Part shown: in pieces, positions 28,753 through 37,925 of the stretch
Numbering within the stretch: the stretch's first letter is position 1
Layout of the letters: each line of letters begins with the position of its first letter
DNA from: Pseudomonas viridiflava
GTDB taxonomy: Bacteria; Pseudomonadota; Gammaproteobacteria; Pseudomonadales; Pseudomonadaceae
Assembly: GCF_900583165.1 (NCBI RefSeq)
Contig: NZ_UTKY01000010.1
Span: 164,488-228,487 of the forward strand
Direction of reading: 5' to 3'
Length of the DNA: 64,000 bases
Position numbers and translations under genes: made by a program
The notes under the pieces: model-generated
Seen by the model: the letters and a program-made list of their open reading frames with translations, nothing else
Databases searched by the model: none
What the model was told of the DNA's origin: nothing

Positions 28753-29343
28753 ATGATCCGTTTTCTGGCAGTGGGTGTGTTGTCGTGGTGTGCCGTAGTA
28801 CCTGCATTCGCAAGCTCGAATGTTTTGCATTCTGGGAAATACGAGGGGTTGATGCTGGCGGTGACGCCCGATCAAAAGGTGGAAGGGTTCTACTCCGAAT
28901 CCATGGGCGAGGGTGTCACCCGCAGTTGCGCGTTCTACCTGCAAGGTAAGCCCGATACGCTGACGACTTGGTTCGACGATGCCTATGCTGGCAGCGTGGC
29001 ACCCTCCTCTGACGGCGTGACCCTGACCGTGGGACAGGGCCGCCAGCATCCGGGCTGCATCAACGTGTTGATGCCGGAGATTGCCACCGGCCTGGATTTG
29101 ACCCAGACGGCCAAGAAGAAGTGGATCGGCCTTGTCACGGTGTCGGCCGACAAGGCCTACCTGTTGAAAACCCCAGCCGCCAAGACAGGCAAACGCCCAT
29201 ATATCGTCAAGCATGATGTGGTCGGTGTACTGGCGTTCAAGGATGGCTGGGCCCAGGTCGAGTTCATCAACGCCGATGACCGCTCGTTCACCGGCTGGAT
29301 CAGCCAGGATCAATATCGTCGCCTGGCTGCGCCCAAAGGCTGA
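28753..29343 (+). CDS. Secreted SH3-like protein, candidate immunity partner
   Basis: A 196-residue protein with a signal peptide (MIRFLAVGVLSWCAVVPAF, cleavage near ASS). The N-terminal half (GKYEGLMLAVTPDQKVEGFY) is of unknown type and has two cysteines (RSCAFYLQG, HPGCINVL) that could pair. The C-terminal part (VTVSADKAYLLKTPAAKTG ... DGWAQVEFI ... TGWISQDQYRRL) looks like a bacterial SH3 domain. The ATG at 28753 is one base from the muramidase stop. A periplasmic partner co-translated with a cell-wall hydrolase suggests an immunity protein, but this is inference from arrangement. Confidence 0.7.
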   Translation: MIRFLAVGVLSWCAVVPAFASSNVLHSGKYEGLMLAVTPDQKVEGFYSESMGEGVTRSCAFYLQGKPDTLTTWFDDAYAGSVAPSSDGVTLTVGQGRQHPGCINVLMPEIATGLDLTQTAKKKWIGLVTVSADKAYLLKTPAAKTGKRPYIVKHDVVGVLAFKDGWAQVEFINADDRSFTGWISQDQYRRLAAPKG

Positions 29344-29432
29344 GCCCCACTACCTGCAATCACTTAAAGTCGGCTGTCTTATCGGCGGCCGACTCGCGTA
29401 GGATGCGCCTCCCGTAGACATGGAGGTCCCGT

Positions 29433-30035
29433 ATGCGTTTTTCGTCCCTTGTTCTATTGTCCGCACTGGTGCTGGGTTTGCCCGGCTGCGTGATGATCCC
29501 CTATCAAAGCCCCGAAGATCGGGCTCGCATCGAACACGATCTGGGCGTTGCGCCGGCCGATATCATCGGCATCACCGAAACCAATTGGTGCCCCTATACC
29601 TATGGGCTGGCAGAGATTTGTACCGCCACCCAGGGGTTGGGTGTGTTGACCAAGCAGGGATTTATTCTCAGCCTTTATCAGAACAAAACCTACATACCGG
29701 TTAGAACCCTGAAGGTTGATGAGGTGATGTGCGCGAAGGTGACGGAGGGTCGTGACAAGCCCGAAATCTTCTATGTGTTCACCCGAAGCGACGCCTTCAT
29801 GCTGGCGCCCATCACGCCGGGTGGTCAGATGAATATTCCAATGAAATTGAAGATCTTCGATTACCTGACCGGCAAGCAGCAGAAGGTGTTCACGGGTGTC
29901 GAGGGCTCTTTCGTGAAGCTCACGGGTCGCAAGGTCACGCGCTATGTCACAAGGCCAGGCTATACGCCGGGGATGGCGAATGTAGACGAGTTTGCCATCG
30001 TCAACCCGTGCCCCGGCGCTGAATTGAACCCATAA
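29433..30035 (+). CDS. Putative lipoprotein, unknown function
   Basis: A 200-residue protein with a lipoprotein signal (MRFSSLVLLSALVLGLPGCV, lipobox LPGC, Cys19). The mature part contains TNWCPYTYGLAEICTATQG with two cysteines, then mainly beta-type sequence. A strong TGGAGG site precedes the ATG at 29433. It follows the muramidase pair after a 90-base gap and ends at a bidirectional terminator, so it may be the third member of that transcript. I do not recognise a family. Confidence 0.72.
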   Translation: MRFSSLVLLSALVLGLPGCVMIPYQSPEDRARIEHDLGVAPADIIGITETNWCPYTYGLAEICTATQGLGVLTKQGFILSLYQNKTYIPVRTLKVDEVMCAKVTEGRDKPEIFYVFTRSDAFMLAPITPGGQMNIPMKLKIFDYLTGKQQKVFTGVEGSFVKLTGRKVTRYVTRPGYTPGMANVDEFAIVNPCPGAELNP

Positions 30036-30074
30036 AAAAACGCCGCATCGGGATTGGCCCGTTGCGGCGTTTTC
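30035..30074. terminator. Bidirectional terminator
   Basis: AAAAAAACGCCGC(ATCGGG) pairs with (CCCGTT)GCGGCGTTTT. The T run after and the A run before let it serve both convergent genes (29433 and 30087). Confidence 0.85.
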
Positions 30075-30086
30075 ATGGGGACGGGT

Positions 30087-30989
30087 TCAGGCCTTGTTGC
30101 GATTGAACAACTTGCGGATCACCGCGAACAGCGCCACGACGCCGATCACCAGAAACTTCTTCGCCGCCAGTAGGAAGATACCGATCTTGGCAAACAGCCC
30201 GGCCTTGGCGGCAATCCCGCCGGCGACCAGTGCCGCCAAGCCATAGGTGGCCAGTTTGTCGGTTTTTGGGTTGAAGTCGGTATACAGGTTGCCGTCGGTG
30301 AAGTTGGTAAACGCCAGCACCTTGGGCAGTTCCTGCTTGATGGTGGGCAGGTCGGCCATGGCGGCAACGGCGTTGAGTTCCAGCACACCTTCACGGCCCA
30401 GCACACGGATGCTGTAGTTGAGGGTGTTCTGCTCGGCGTCGTCGGCTTTCAATTCGCGGGCCCAGTACATCTTATGAGTCGTGTCGTCGTAGTGCGGCGG
30501 CTCGGCCCAACCCAATAGATGAAGGCCGGCGTAGCCTTGTTTCTGGCGTTCTTCGTTGTCGGCTTCGTCTTCTTCCTGCATTTGCTTGAGCAGGTCGGCG
30601 TAGTCGATTTTTGCGGCGTCTTCGTCAGAAATGTGCCCGTCAGCCTTGTAGCTGACGATCACGCCCCAACCGCGTTCCGACAACGGGCTGACAGCCTTCG
30701 GCACGATCATGCCCAGGGTCTTGAAGCCCGGCGGGTTGCCCCAGCCATCAGTCAGCAGGCGTTCGGTGTCGGAGGGATCGAGGTAGTAAAACTCGTCGTT
30801 GAGCTTGAGGGTGGCAATGCCACTGGGCAGGGTAACGGTGCCGGTCTTTTGCTTGAGCGAGGCGAGGAAGTGCTCGGCGGTTTCGGCAGGAGCATTTTCT
30901 TCGACAGGGGCGGGCGGTTTGGCAGCAAAAGCGGGCGCAACAGGCAGGCTCAGGGCGGCCGCCACCAAGAGCAGGCGGAAGTAATTCAT
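30087..30989 (-). CDS. DUF2167 family membrane protein
   Basis: A 300-residue protein with a signal peptide (cleavage after PAFA), a large periplasmic domain typical of DUF2167 (LNDEFYYLDPSDTERLL, GWGVIVSYKADGHISDEDA, GLHLLGWAEPPHYDDTTHKM, NYSIRVLGREGVLELNAVA) and two C-terminal hydrophobic segments (about 248-290) ending in a basic tail. The family is widespread in proteobacteria without an assigned biochemical role. It is convergent with the lipoprotein at 29433. Confidence 0.85.
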   Translation of the reverse strand: MNYFRLLLVAAALSLPVAPAFAAKPPAPVEENAPAETAEHFLASLKQKTGTVTLPSGIATLKLNDEFYYLDPSDTERLLTDGWGNPPGFKTLGMIVPKAVSPLSERGWGVIVSYKADGHISDEDAAKIDYADLLKQMQEEDEADNEERQKQGYAGLHLLGWAEPPHYDDTTHKMYWARELKADDAEQNTLNYSIRVLGREGVLELNAVAAMADLPTIKQELPKVLAFTNFTDGNLYTDFNPKTDKLATYGLAALVAGGIAAKAGLFAKIGIFLLAAKKFLVIGVVALFAVIRKLFNRNKA

Positions 30990-31095
30990 GGTAGTCCCTT
31001 ACAATTCGAATTAATTGCGCGGCAGGATACATGAAACAAGATGTTTCTAATTTGACTGGTGTCTCAGTTTTAGCATCGATGGCTGACGCATTGTC

Positions 31096-31119
31096 ATCGG
31101 GGGCAAGCCCCCTCCCACA
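31096..31119. repeat. Single REP arm
   Basis: One copy of ATCGGGGGCAAGCCCCCTCC without a partner nearby, between two minus-strand genes. It is one of two unpaired arms in the window. Confidence 0.85.
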
Positions 31120-31130
31120 GGTGGATCGAG

Positions 31131-31889
31131 TCAGTCTGCAGGGGCGCCGGGTGCGCTTTCCCCGGTATACAGCTGGATAATGTCGTCGATCTCGCCAGAC
31201 ATCTTCATCCGCAACAGCGTGCGCAAAATACGCTGTACCGGCACATTCGGGTCGTTGCGCACAGTGCACCCGAGGCTTTGCTCCTCAATCACAGCGACTT
31301 TATGCAGCCGTCGCCCTGGCGGCAGACGCTGGTTGAACCGGTTCAGAATCCACTCATTGGTGACGGCGTATTTGAAGCGCCCAGCCACCAATTTTTGCAG
31401 CACCTGTTCTTCACTGCGCGCGTCGTCGCGGGTGAGTTGGCCTTGGGCAAATAACGGGTCGAGGGTGGTGTAGCGGTAGTTGAGCACGGTGCCAATCAAC
31501 TGCGGCGCCAGTGTGTCGACCCGCACTGCTTGCGCCGGGATATGGGTGGCTACCAACAGGTTGCGCTGCACCCACAGCGGTATGCTCCAGGTGTAGTCGC
31601 CGGACATGTTGTCGACCCACGACTGGGCTACATAACAACGCACGTCAATGTCGCCGTGTTCCATAGCGCCTGCGATACGCGCGCGGGCCAGCACGTGAAA
31701 CTCGGCAGGGTGCCCCACCTGGGTGGCCAGGCTCGACATCAGGTCAAACAGGATGCCTTGGGTGGGCTGGCCGTTATCCAAGTGCACCATGGGCATCGCC
31801 CAGCTGTCGGAAACCGAGAAACGCAGCGGTGCGGGCGCAGCCAGGCTTGCCGTGGTGATCATCCATAAAGCGCCCAGGACTACGCGCAT
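31131..31889 (-). CDS. Periplasmic solute-binding-like protein (SBP_bac_3 type)
   Basis: A 252-residue protein with a signal peptide (MRVVLGALWMITTASLAAPA) and the fold signature of family 3 binding proteins: PLRFSVSDSWAMPMVHLDNG, ILFDLMSSLATQVGHPAEF, GDIDVRCYVAQSW and KLVAGRFKYAVTNEW. No transporter genes are beside it, so it may be a stand-alone sensor or binding protein like other orphan members in Pseudomonas. The ligand is unknown. It is divergent from dnaX. Confidence 0.82.
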   Translation of the reverse strand: MRVVLGALWMITTASLAAPAPLRFSVSDSWAMPMVHLDNGQPTQGILFDLMSSLATQVGHPAEFHVLARARIAGAMEHGDIDVRCYVAQSWVDNMSGDYTWSIPLWVQRNLLVATHIPAQAVRVDTLAPQLIGTVLNYRYTTLDPLFAQGQLTRDDARSEEQVLQKLVAGRFKYAVTNEWILNRFNQRLPPGRRLHKVAVIEEQSLGCTVRNDPNVPVQRILRTLLRMKMSGEIDDIIQLYTGESAPGAPAD

Positions 31890-32022
31890 ACACTCTCCGG
31901 GTTCAGGCCTTTTGCGGGCCAGTCAGGTGAGCTTAGCCAGATTAGGCGAGCGTGCCGGATGCAATTTCCCCCTTGCTCCGCTAGCATTACCGGCTTCTGT
32001 TTCCCAGTTGCGACGGTTTTCG

Positions 32023-34047
32023 ATGAGTTATCAGGTTCTTGCACGTAAATGGCGTCCGCGCTCGTTCCGCGAAATGGTCGGCCAGACCCATGTGCTCAAG
32101 GCTCTGATCAATGCCTTGGACAGCCAGCGGCTGCACCACGCCTACCTGTTCACCGGTACCCGTGGGGTGGGCAAGACCACCATTGCGCGCATCATCGCTA
32201 AATGCCTGAACTGTGAAACCGGTATCACTTCGACGCCTTGCGGCACCTGCTCGGTGTGTCGTGAAATCGACGAAGGGCGTTTCGTCGACCTGATCGAGAT
32301 CGACGCCGCGAGCCGCACCAAGGTCGAAGACACCCGCGAGCTGCTCGACAACGTGCAGTACGCGCCCAGCCGTGGCCGCTTCAAGGTCTACCTGATCGAC
32401 GAAGTGCACATGCTGTCCAGTCATTCTTTCAACGCCTTGTTGAAAACCCTGGAAGAGCCACCGCCCTACGTCAAATTCATCCTGGCCACCACCGACCCGC
32501 AGAAACTTCCTGCAACTATTCTGTCGCGGTGCCTGCAGTTCTCCCTGAAAAACATGACCCCCGAGCGGGTGGTCGAGCACTTGACCCACGTGCTGGGTGT
32601 CGAGAACGTGCCGTTCGAAGACGACGCACTGTGGCTGCTCGGTCGCGCCGCCGATGGGTCGATGCGTGACGCCATGAGCCTCACCGACCAGGCCATCGCC
32701 TTTGGTGAAGGCAAGGTCATGGCCGCCGACGTGCGCGCCATGCTCGGCACCCTCGACCATGGCCAGGTCTTCGACGTGCTGCACGCGCTGATCGAGGGCG
32801 ATGCCAAGGCGTTGCTCGAAGCCGTGCGACACCTGTCGGAGCAAGGCCCTGACTGGAACGGCGTGCTCTCGGAAATCCTCAACGTGCTGCACCGTGTCGC
32901 CATCGCCCAGGCCTTGCCTGAGGGTGTCGATAACGGCCATGGCGACCGCGACCGCGTGTTGGCCCTGGCCCAGGCGCTACCCGCCGAAGATGTGCAGTTC
33001 TACTACCAGATGGGCCTGATCGGCCGCCGGGACTTACCCCTGGCACCCGACCCGCGCGGCGGCTTTGAAATGGTCTTGCTGCGGATGCTGGCGTTCCGGC
33101 CCGCTGACGCGACAGATGCACCGAGACAGCCGCTAAAGCCAGTGGGGATCAGCCAGGCCACAGTTGATTCCGCCAAACCAGTGGCTGGCGTGGCAGTGGT
33201 TGCGCCAGTGGTTGCTGCGCCCGTGCCTGCACCGGCTCCCAAGCCCGCGCCTGTGCCTGAACCGGTTGCCGAGCCTGAGCCTGTCGTCGATCTGCCGTGG
33301 AATGACCCGGTAGAAGCCGAGGCCGAGCCTAAAGTCGAGCTGCAGCCCGCCGTAGAGCCCGTACTGGAAACCATTGGCGAGCAGCCCGAGCTGACGCCAA
33401 TGCCCGCACCAACCCCGGACAGCGTCGTGCCCGCCGCGCCCGAGTGGGTCTCTGCCCCCGTGCCCGAGCCGACCGTCGCCCAGGTCGAAGCGGCCGTTCC
33501 CGCTATCGACGACGATGAGCCGCCGCTGGACGAAGACTACATCGAGCCGGACATGGATTCGGCTTACAGCTACCTGGACGACTTGGCCAGCGAACACACC
33601 GCCGAGCCGGCCCCTGATCCTGAGCCGGAACCCGCTGCCGCGCCGGCCACCGGCCTGGCCCTGCAATGGCTGGAGTTGTTTCCGAAATTGCCGATCTCCG
33701 GCATGACCGGCAGCATCGCCGCCAACTGTACCTTGATCTCCATCGACGGCGACCACTGGCTGTTGCACCTGGACCCGGCCCACAGCGCTCTGTTCAACGC
33801 CACCCAGCAACGTCGCCTCAACGATGCCCTGAACCAGTACCATGAGCGCACGCTGACCATCGCCATCGAGTTGATCAAGCCCGAGCAGGAAACCCCGGCC
33901 CAGGCTGCAACACGCCGGCGTATCAACCGCCAGCGTGAAGCCGAAGACTCGATTCATGGTGACCCGCTTATCCAACAAATGATGCAACAGTTCGGTGCGG
34001 TCGTCCGTCACGATACTATTGAACCTGTCGAAGCCCCGGTGCCCTAA
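32023..34047 (+). CDS. dnaX: DNA polymerase III subunit tau
   Basis: Clamp-loader ATPase of 674 residues from the ATG at 32023 (MSYQVLARKWRPRSFREMVG). The Walker A is GTRGVGKTTIARI near 43-55, the zinc module is CETGITSTPCGTCSVC near 64-79, the Walker B is LIDEVHM and the sensor region is ILSRCLQFSL. A long Pro/Ala/Glu-rich linker spans about 385-545, followed by the C-terminal domain that binds the polymerase (LQWLELFPKLPISGMTGSIA). No A-AAA-AAG slippery site was seen, so a programmed gamma form as in E. coli is not supported. ybaB follows about 50 bases later. Confidence 0.97.
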   Translation: MSYQVLARKWRPRSFREMVGQTHVLKALINALDSQRLHHAYLFTGTRGVGKTTIARIIAKCLNCETGITSTPCGTCSVCREIDEGRFVDLIEIDAASRTKVEDTRELLDNVQYAPSRGRFKVYLIDEVHMLSSHSFNALLKTLEEPPPYVKFILATTDPQKLPATILSRCLQFSLKNMTPERVVEHLTHVLGVENVPFEDDALWLLGRAADGSMRDAMSLTDQAIAFGEGKVMAADVRAMLGTLDHGQVFDVLHALIEGDAKALLEAVRHLSEQGPDWNGVLSEILNVLHRVAIAQALPEGVDNGHGDRDRVLALAQALPAEDVQFYYQMGLIGRRDLPLAPDPRGGFEMVLLRMLAFRPADATDAPRQPLKPVGISQATVDSAKPVAGVAVVAPVVAAPVPAPAPKPAPVPEPVAEPEPVVDLPWNDPVEAEAEPKVELQPAVEPVLETIGEQPELTPMPAPTPDSVVPAAPEWVSAPVPEPTVAQVEAAVPAIDDDEPPLDEDYIEPDMDSAYSYLDDLASEHTAEPAPDPEPEPAAAPATGLALQWLELFPKLPISGMTGSIAANCTLISIDGDHWLLHLDPAHSALFNATQQRRLNDALNQYHERTLTIAIELIKPEQETPAQAATRRRINRQREAEDSIHGDPLIQQMMQQFGAVVRHDTIEPVEAPVP

Positions 34048-34099
34048 GCGTCATGACACCGGGCTACTCACTTGATCCACGTACTTTGAGGTAATTCCC

Positions 34100-34438
34100 A
34101 TGATGAAAGGTGGCATGGCCGGCCTGATGAAGCAGGCGCAGCAGATGCAGGAAAAGATGGCCAAGATGCAGGAAGAACTGGCCAACGCCGAAGTCACCGG
34201 TAAAGCCGGTGGCGATATGGTCAGCGTAGTCATGACCGGTCGTCACGACATCAAGCGTGTGAGCATCGACCCAAGCGTATTGCCAGGCGTAGGCGAAGAT
34301 GACCTGGAAATGCTCGAAGCCTTGTTCGCCGCGGCCGTCAACGACGCCGTGCGCAAGATCGAAGCCAACAGCCAGGAAAAAATGGGCGGCGTGACCGCTG
34401 GCATGCAGCTGCCACCGGGTATGAAGCTGCCGTTCTGA
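34100..34438 (+). CDS. ybaB: YbaB/EbfC family nucleoid-associated protein
   Basis: A 112-residue DNA-binding protein that dimerises through long helices. The N-terminal helix is rich in Met and Gln ([20 protein letters not shown]), followed by the [20 protein letters not shown] beta sheet and [23 protein letters not shown] lies nine bases before the ATG at 34100. The dnaX-ybaB-recR neighbourhood is conserved in bacteria; here an oxidoreductase gene lies between ybaB and recR. Confidence 0.96.
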
Positions 34439-34461
34439 TCGGCGAGCGTTAGCTATGCTCC

Positions 34462-34489
34462 AATGCCAGGCCTAGTGCCTGGCATTTTT
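34462..34489 (+). terminator. Terminator after ybaB
   Basis: AATGCCAGGC pairs with GCCTGGCATT around a short loop, followed by TTTT. It separates ybaB from the oxidoreductase gene. Confidence 0.85.
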
Positions 34490-34570
34490 GTTTGCGTCGA
34501 TCCAATCGAACCCTGGCCCCGCAAACAGGGTCTGCACCCTATACCGATGGATTCGCTAAAGGAGCCCCAG

Positions 34571-35605
34571 ATGCCTCAACAACCGATTCTGAACCAGCGC
34601 ATTGTCCTGGTCTCACGCCCCCAGGGTGCGCCCACCCCGGAAAACTTCCGCCTGGAGCGGGTCAACCTGCCGGAGTTGGCAGATGGCCAGGTGCTGCTTA
34701 AAACCCTGTACTTGTCCCTCGACCCCTATATGCGCGGACGCATGAGCGACGCACCGTCCTACGCCGCGCCGGTGGAAATCGACGATGTAATGACTGGTGG
34801 GGCTGTCAGCCGTATCGAACAGTCGCGTAATCCCAAGTTCGAAGTCGGCGACCTGGTGGTCGGCTCTACGGGCTGGCAGAGCCACAGTATTTCTGATGGC
34901 AGAAACCTGATCCCAGTGCCCAAGGGCCTGGACAGCCCGTCCATGGCCTTGGGTGTGCTGGGCATGCCGGGCATGACCGCCTACATGGGCCTGATGGACA
35001 TCGGCCAACCCAAGGCCGGGGAAACCCTGGTGGTAGCAGCGGCGTCTGGCGCAGTCGGCTCGGTGGTGGGGCAGGTGGCCAAGCTCAAGGGCCTGCGCGT
35101 GGTGGGTATGGCGGGCGGTGCGGACAAGTGCCGCTATGTCGTCGACGAGCTGGGCTTTGATGCCTGCATCGACCACAAGAGCGACGACTTTGCCGATGAG
35201 TTGGCACAGGCCTGTTTCAAGGGCGTGGATATCTACTTCGAAAACGTCGGCGGCAAGGTGTTCGACGCCGTGGTGCCGCTGCTCAACGCCAAGGCGCGTA
35301 TCCCGCTGTGCGGGCTGATCGCCGGCTACAACACCCATCAGCCACCCGTCGGCCCTGACCGCCTACCGGCACTGCAACGCACCTTGCTGACCAAGCGGGT
35401 TCGCATCCAGGGCTTTATCGTGTTCGACGACTACGGCGACCGTCAGCCCGAGTTCCTCAGTGCCATGGCGCCGTGGGTGCGCGACGGCAAGATCAAGTTC
35501 CGCGAGGACGTGGTCGATGGCCTGGAGCAAGCCCCCGAGGCCTTTATCGGCCTGCTCGAAGGGCGCAACTTCGGCAAGTTGGTGGTACGCGTCGCGCAGG
35601 ACTGA
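34571..35605 (+). CDS. MDR-family NADP-dependent oxidoreductase
   Basis: Zinc-independent medium-chain reductase of the CurA/leukotriene B4 dehydrogenase type, 344 residues from the ATG at 34571 (good AAGGAG upstream). Features are YLSLDPYMRGRMSD, VLGMPGMTAYMGLMDIGQPK, the nucleotide-binding AASGAVGSVVGQVAKLKG and GVDIYFENVGGKVFDAVVP. Such enzymes reduce alpha,beta-unsaturated ketones or quinones; the physiological substrate cannot be told. The upstream open frame from 34463 overlaps a terminator and is rejected. Confidence 0.93.
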   Translation: MPQQPILNQRIVLVSRPQGAPTPENFRLERVNLPELADGQVLLKTLYLSLDPYMRGRMSDAPSYAAPVEIDDVMTGGAVSRIEQSRNPKFEVGDLVVGSTGWQSHSISDGRNLIPVPKGLDSPSMALGVLGMPGMTAYMGLMDIGQPKAGETLVVAAASGAVGSVVGQVAKLKGLRVVGMAGGADKCRYVVDELGFDACIDHKSDDFADELAQACFKGVDIYFENVGGKVFDAVVPLLNAKARIPLCGLIAGYNTHQPPVGPDRLPALQRTLLTKRVRIQGFIVFDDYGDRQPEFLSAMAPWVRDGKIKFREDVVDGLEQAPEAFIGLLEGRNFGKLVVRVAQD

Positions 35606-35671
35606 GTATTTGACGCTAATCCGAGGCGCGGGTATAAACCGCGTCTCGTTGTTTTGTCGGACCCTAGCCCC

Positions 35672-36274
35672 ATGAGCTTCAGCCCCCTGATTCGCCAACT
35701 GATCGACGCCCTGCGCACGCTGCCGGGCGTCGGCCAGAAAACTGCCCAGCGCATGGCGCTGCAACTGCTGGAGCGCGACCGCAGCGGCGGCACCCGCTTG
35801 GCCCAGGCCCTGAGCCAAGCGATGACCGGCGTGGGCCACTGCCGCCAGTGCCGCACCCTCACCGAAGAAGACCTCTGCCCGCAATGTGCCGACCCGCGCC
35901 GCGACGACACCTTGCTGTGCGTGGTGGAAGGGCCGATGGACGTGTATGCAGTGGAGCAAACCGGCTACCGCGGGCGCTATTTTGTACTCAAGGGCCACCT
36001 GTCACCGCTCGACGGCCTAGGCCCGGAGGCCATTGGCATTCCGCAATTGGTGGCACGTATTGAAGAGCAGGGCACGTTTACCGAAGTGATCCTGGCCACC
36101 AACCCGACGGTTGAAGGCGAGGCGACTGCCCATTACATCGCCCAATTGCTGAGCAACAAAGGCCTGATCACCTCGCGCATTGCCCATGGCGTGCCGTTGG
36201 GTGGCGAGCTGGAGTTGGTGGATGGCGGAACGCTGGCGCATTCCTTCGCGGGTCGCAAGCCCATCGCGCTGTAA
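35672..36274 (+). CDS. recR: Recombination protein RecR
   Basis: RecR works with RecF and RecO to load RecA on gapped DNA. The 200-residue protein has the helix-hairpin-helix [20 protein letters not shown], a zinc finger (HCRQCRTL ... LCPQCADP), and a Toprim domain ([36 protein letters not shown]). The ATG at 35672 gives the usual start [14 protein letters not shown]. Confidence 0.97.
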   Translation: MSFSPLIRQLIDALRTLPGVGQKTAQRMALQLLERDRSGGTRLAQALSQAMTGVGHCRQCRTLTEEDLCPQCADPRRDDTLLCVVEGPMDVYAVEQTGYRGRYFVLKGHLSPLDGLGPEAIGIPQLVARIEEQGTFTEVILATNPTVEGEATAHYIAQLLSNKGLITSRIAHGVPLGGELELVDGGTLAHSFAGRKPIAL

Positions 36275-36305
36275 ACTCAAAAGATTCAGTGGCTGACCCA
36301 CCGCC

Positions 36306-36387
36306 ATCGGGGGCAAGCCCCCTCCCACATTCGACCTCATTCCAAAAGACGTATGCGGTCAAGTGTGGGAGGGGGCTTGCCCCCGAT
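36306..36387. repeat. REPIN, GTGGGAGGGGGC family
   Basis: Inverted pair between the convergent recR and apt genes, with arms ATCGGGGGCAAGCCCCCTCC and its complement. Confidence 0.9.
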
Positions 36388-36409
36388 GAGGCCAGCAAAG
36401 GCAAAAAAA

Positions 36410-36958
36410 TTATTGCTCAGTCAACGCAAACTGCGTCAAACAAAACGTCGGAATCCCCATATCTTCCAACCGCTGCGACCCACCTAACTCCGGCAAGTCA
36501 ATAATCGCCGCCGCTTCAAAAATCTTCGCGCCCATGCGCCGCACCAGGTTCGCCGCTGCAATCAAGGTGCCACCGGTGGCGATCAGGTCATCGAATATCA
36601 GCACCGAATCGCCTTCGCACAGGCTGTCGGCATGCACTTCCAGAAACGCCTCGCCGTACTCGGTCTGGTAACCCTCGGCCAGCACGTCAGCCGGCAACTT
36701 GCCCTGCTTGCGAAACAGGATCAGCGGCTTGTTCAGTTGGTAAGCAATGATCGAACCGATCAAAAAGCCGCGCGCATCCATCGCGCCGATATGGCTGAAA
36801 TCGGCCTCGACATAACGCTGGGCAAAGCTGTCAGCCACCAGGCGCAGGGCGCGGGGCGATTGGAACAGGGGGGTAATGTCACGAAAGATCACCCCAGGCT
36901 TGGGGAAGTCGATGACGGGGCGGATCAGGGATTTGATGTCGAACGAATCGAAGGTCAT
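36410..36958 (-). CDS. apt: Adenine phosphoribosyltransferase
   Basis: Salvages adenine to AMP with PRPP. It is 182 residues from the ATG at 36958 ([19 protein letters not shown]). Typical segments are [32 protein letters not shown], and the PRPP-binding loop [19 protein letters not shown]. The frame runs further upstream to 37069, but that part overlaps the end of anr and has no homology. Confidence 0.97.
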   Translation of the reverse strand: MTFDSFDIKSLIRPVIDFPKPGVIFRDITPLFQSPRALRLVADSFAQRYVEADFSHIGAMDARGFLIGSIIAYQLNKPLILFRKQGKLPADVLAEGYQTEYGEAFLEVHADSLCEGDSVLIFDDLIATGGTLIAAANLVRRMGAKIFEAAAIIDLPELGGSQRLEDMGIPTFCLTQFALTEQ

Positions 36959-37037
36959 CGTCGAAGAGTCCTGGAGCTGAAAACGGACTCGAAGTATACC
37001 TGCGGCCTCGCCGATTGGCGCGGCCGCAGTGTCTGCG

Positions 37038-37772
37038 TCAGCCCTCCAGCGAGCCGCCGGCCAGTGCACACAGCTGGATCGGGTCGAGAATATGCACTTC
37101 TTTGCCCTCGGCGGCGATCAGCTCGTTCTGCTGAAAGCGGGTGAATACCCGGGATACGGTTTCCACCGCCAGGCCCAGGTAGTTGCCGATTTCGTTGCGC
37201 GACATGCTCAGGCGGAACTGGTTGGCCGAGAAGCCGCGGGCACGGAAACGTGCCGACAGGTTGACCAGAAACGTGGCGATGCGCTCGTCGGCGGTTTTCT
37301 TCGACAACAGCAGCATCATTTGTTGATCGTCACGGATCTCGCGGCTCATCACCCGCATTAACTGACGGCGCAATTGCGGCAGTTGCAGCGCTAGTTCGTC
37401 GAGGCGTTCGAAGGGGATTTCGCACACCGACGTGGTCTCCAGGGCCTGGGCCGACACCGGGTGAATTTCGGTGTCCATGCCCGACAGCCCGACCAGCTCG
37501 CTGGGCAGGTGGAAGCCGGTGATCTGCTCTTCGCCGCTGTCGCTAAGGCTGAACGTCTTCAACGCACCCGAACGTACTGCATAAACGGAATCGAACTTGT
37601 CGCCCTGGCGAAACAGGAACTCGCCTTTTTTCAGCGGGCGGCCACGTTTTACGATGTCGTCCAGCGCATCCATGTCTTCCAAATTCAACGAAAGTGGCAA
37701 GCAGAGGGGGGCCAGGCTGCAATCCTTGCAATGAGCCTGGCTGTGAGCGCGCAGTTTAACTGGCTCGGACAT
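37038..37772 (-). CDS. anr: Anaerobic/low-oxygen regulator Anr (FNR family)
   Basis: CRP/FNR transcription factor that senses oxygen with a 4Fe-4S cluster. The 244-residue chain has cluster cysteines near the N-terminus ([17 protein letters not shown]15, C18, C24) and a fourth in VCEIPFERL, the cyclic-nucleotide-like beta roll ([20 protein letters not shown]) and a C-terminal HTH ([20 protein letters not shown]) of the FNR recognition type. Probable targets nearby are hemN, ccoG and the ccoN genes, which have TTGAT-N4-ATCAA-like sites upstream. The apt-anr-hemN order matches P. aeruginosa. Confidence 0.97.
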   Translation of the reverse strand: MSEPVKLRAHSQAHCKDCSLAPLCLPLSLNLEDMDALDDIVKRGRPLKKGEFLFRQGDKFDSVYAVRSGALKTFSLSDSGEEQITGFHLPSELVGLSGMDTEIHPVSAQALETTSVCEIPFERLDELALQLPQLRRQLMRVMSREIRDDQQMMLLLSKKTADERIATFLVNLSARFRARGFSANQFRLSMSRNEIGNYLGLAVETVSRVFTRFQQNELIAAEGKEVHILDPIQLCALAGGSLEG

Positions 37773-37925
37773 TTCTTAAATCCTTGTGGGAAAACACACA
37801 TAAGACGTAAGGGTAACGCACTGGGGTGCGCTGAGGCCAGCCTGTACAAAAAACCGGCAACCGTATAAAGCTTTAGGTATCGAGGCCGATACAAGTATGT
37901 CTCTCTACGAGCAGGAGCTCTGGAC

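Noticed and set aside
32536..32560. Programmed frameshift in dnaX
   Set aside because: The A-rich CTGAAAAACATG is not an A-AAA-AAG heptamer, lies inside the ATPase domain and has no following hairpin.
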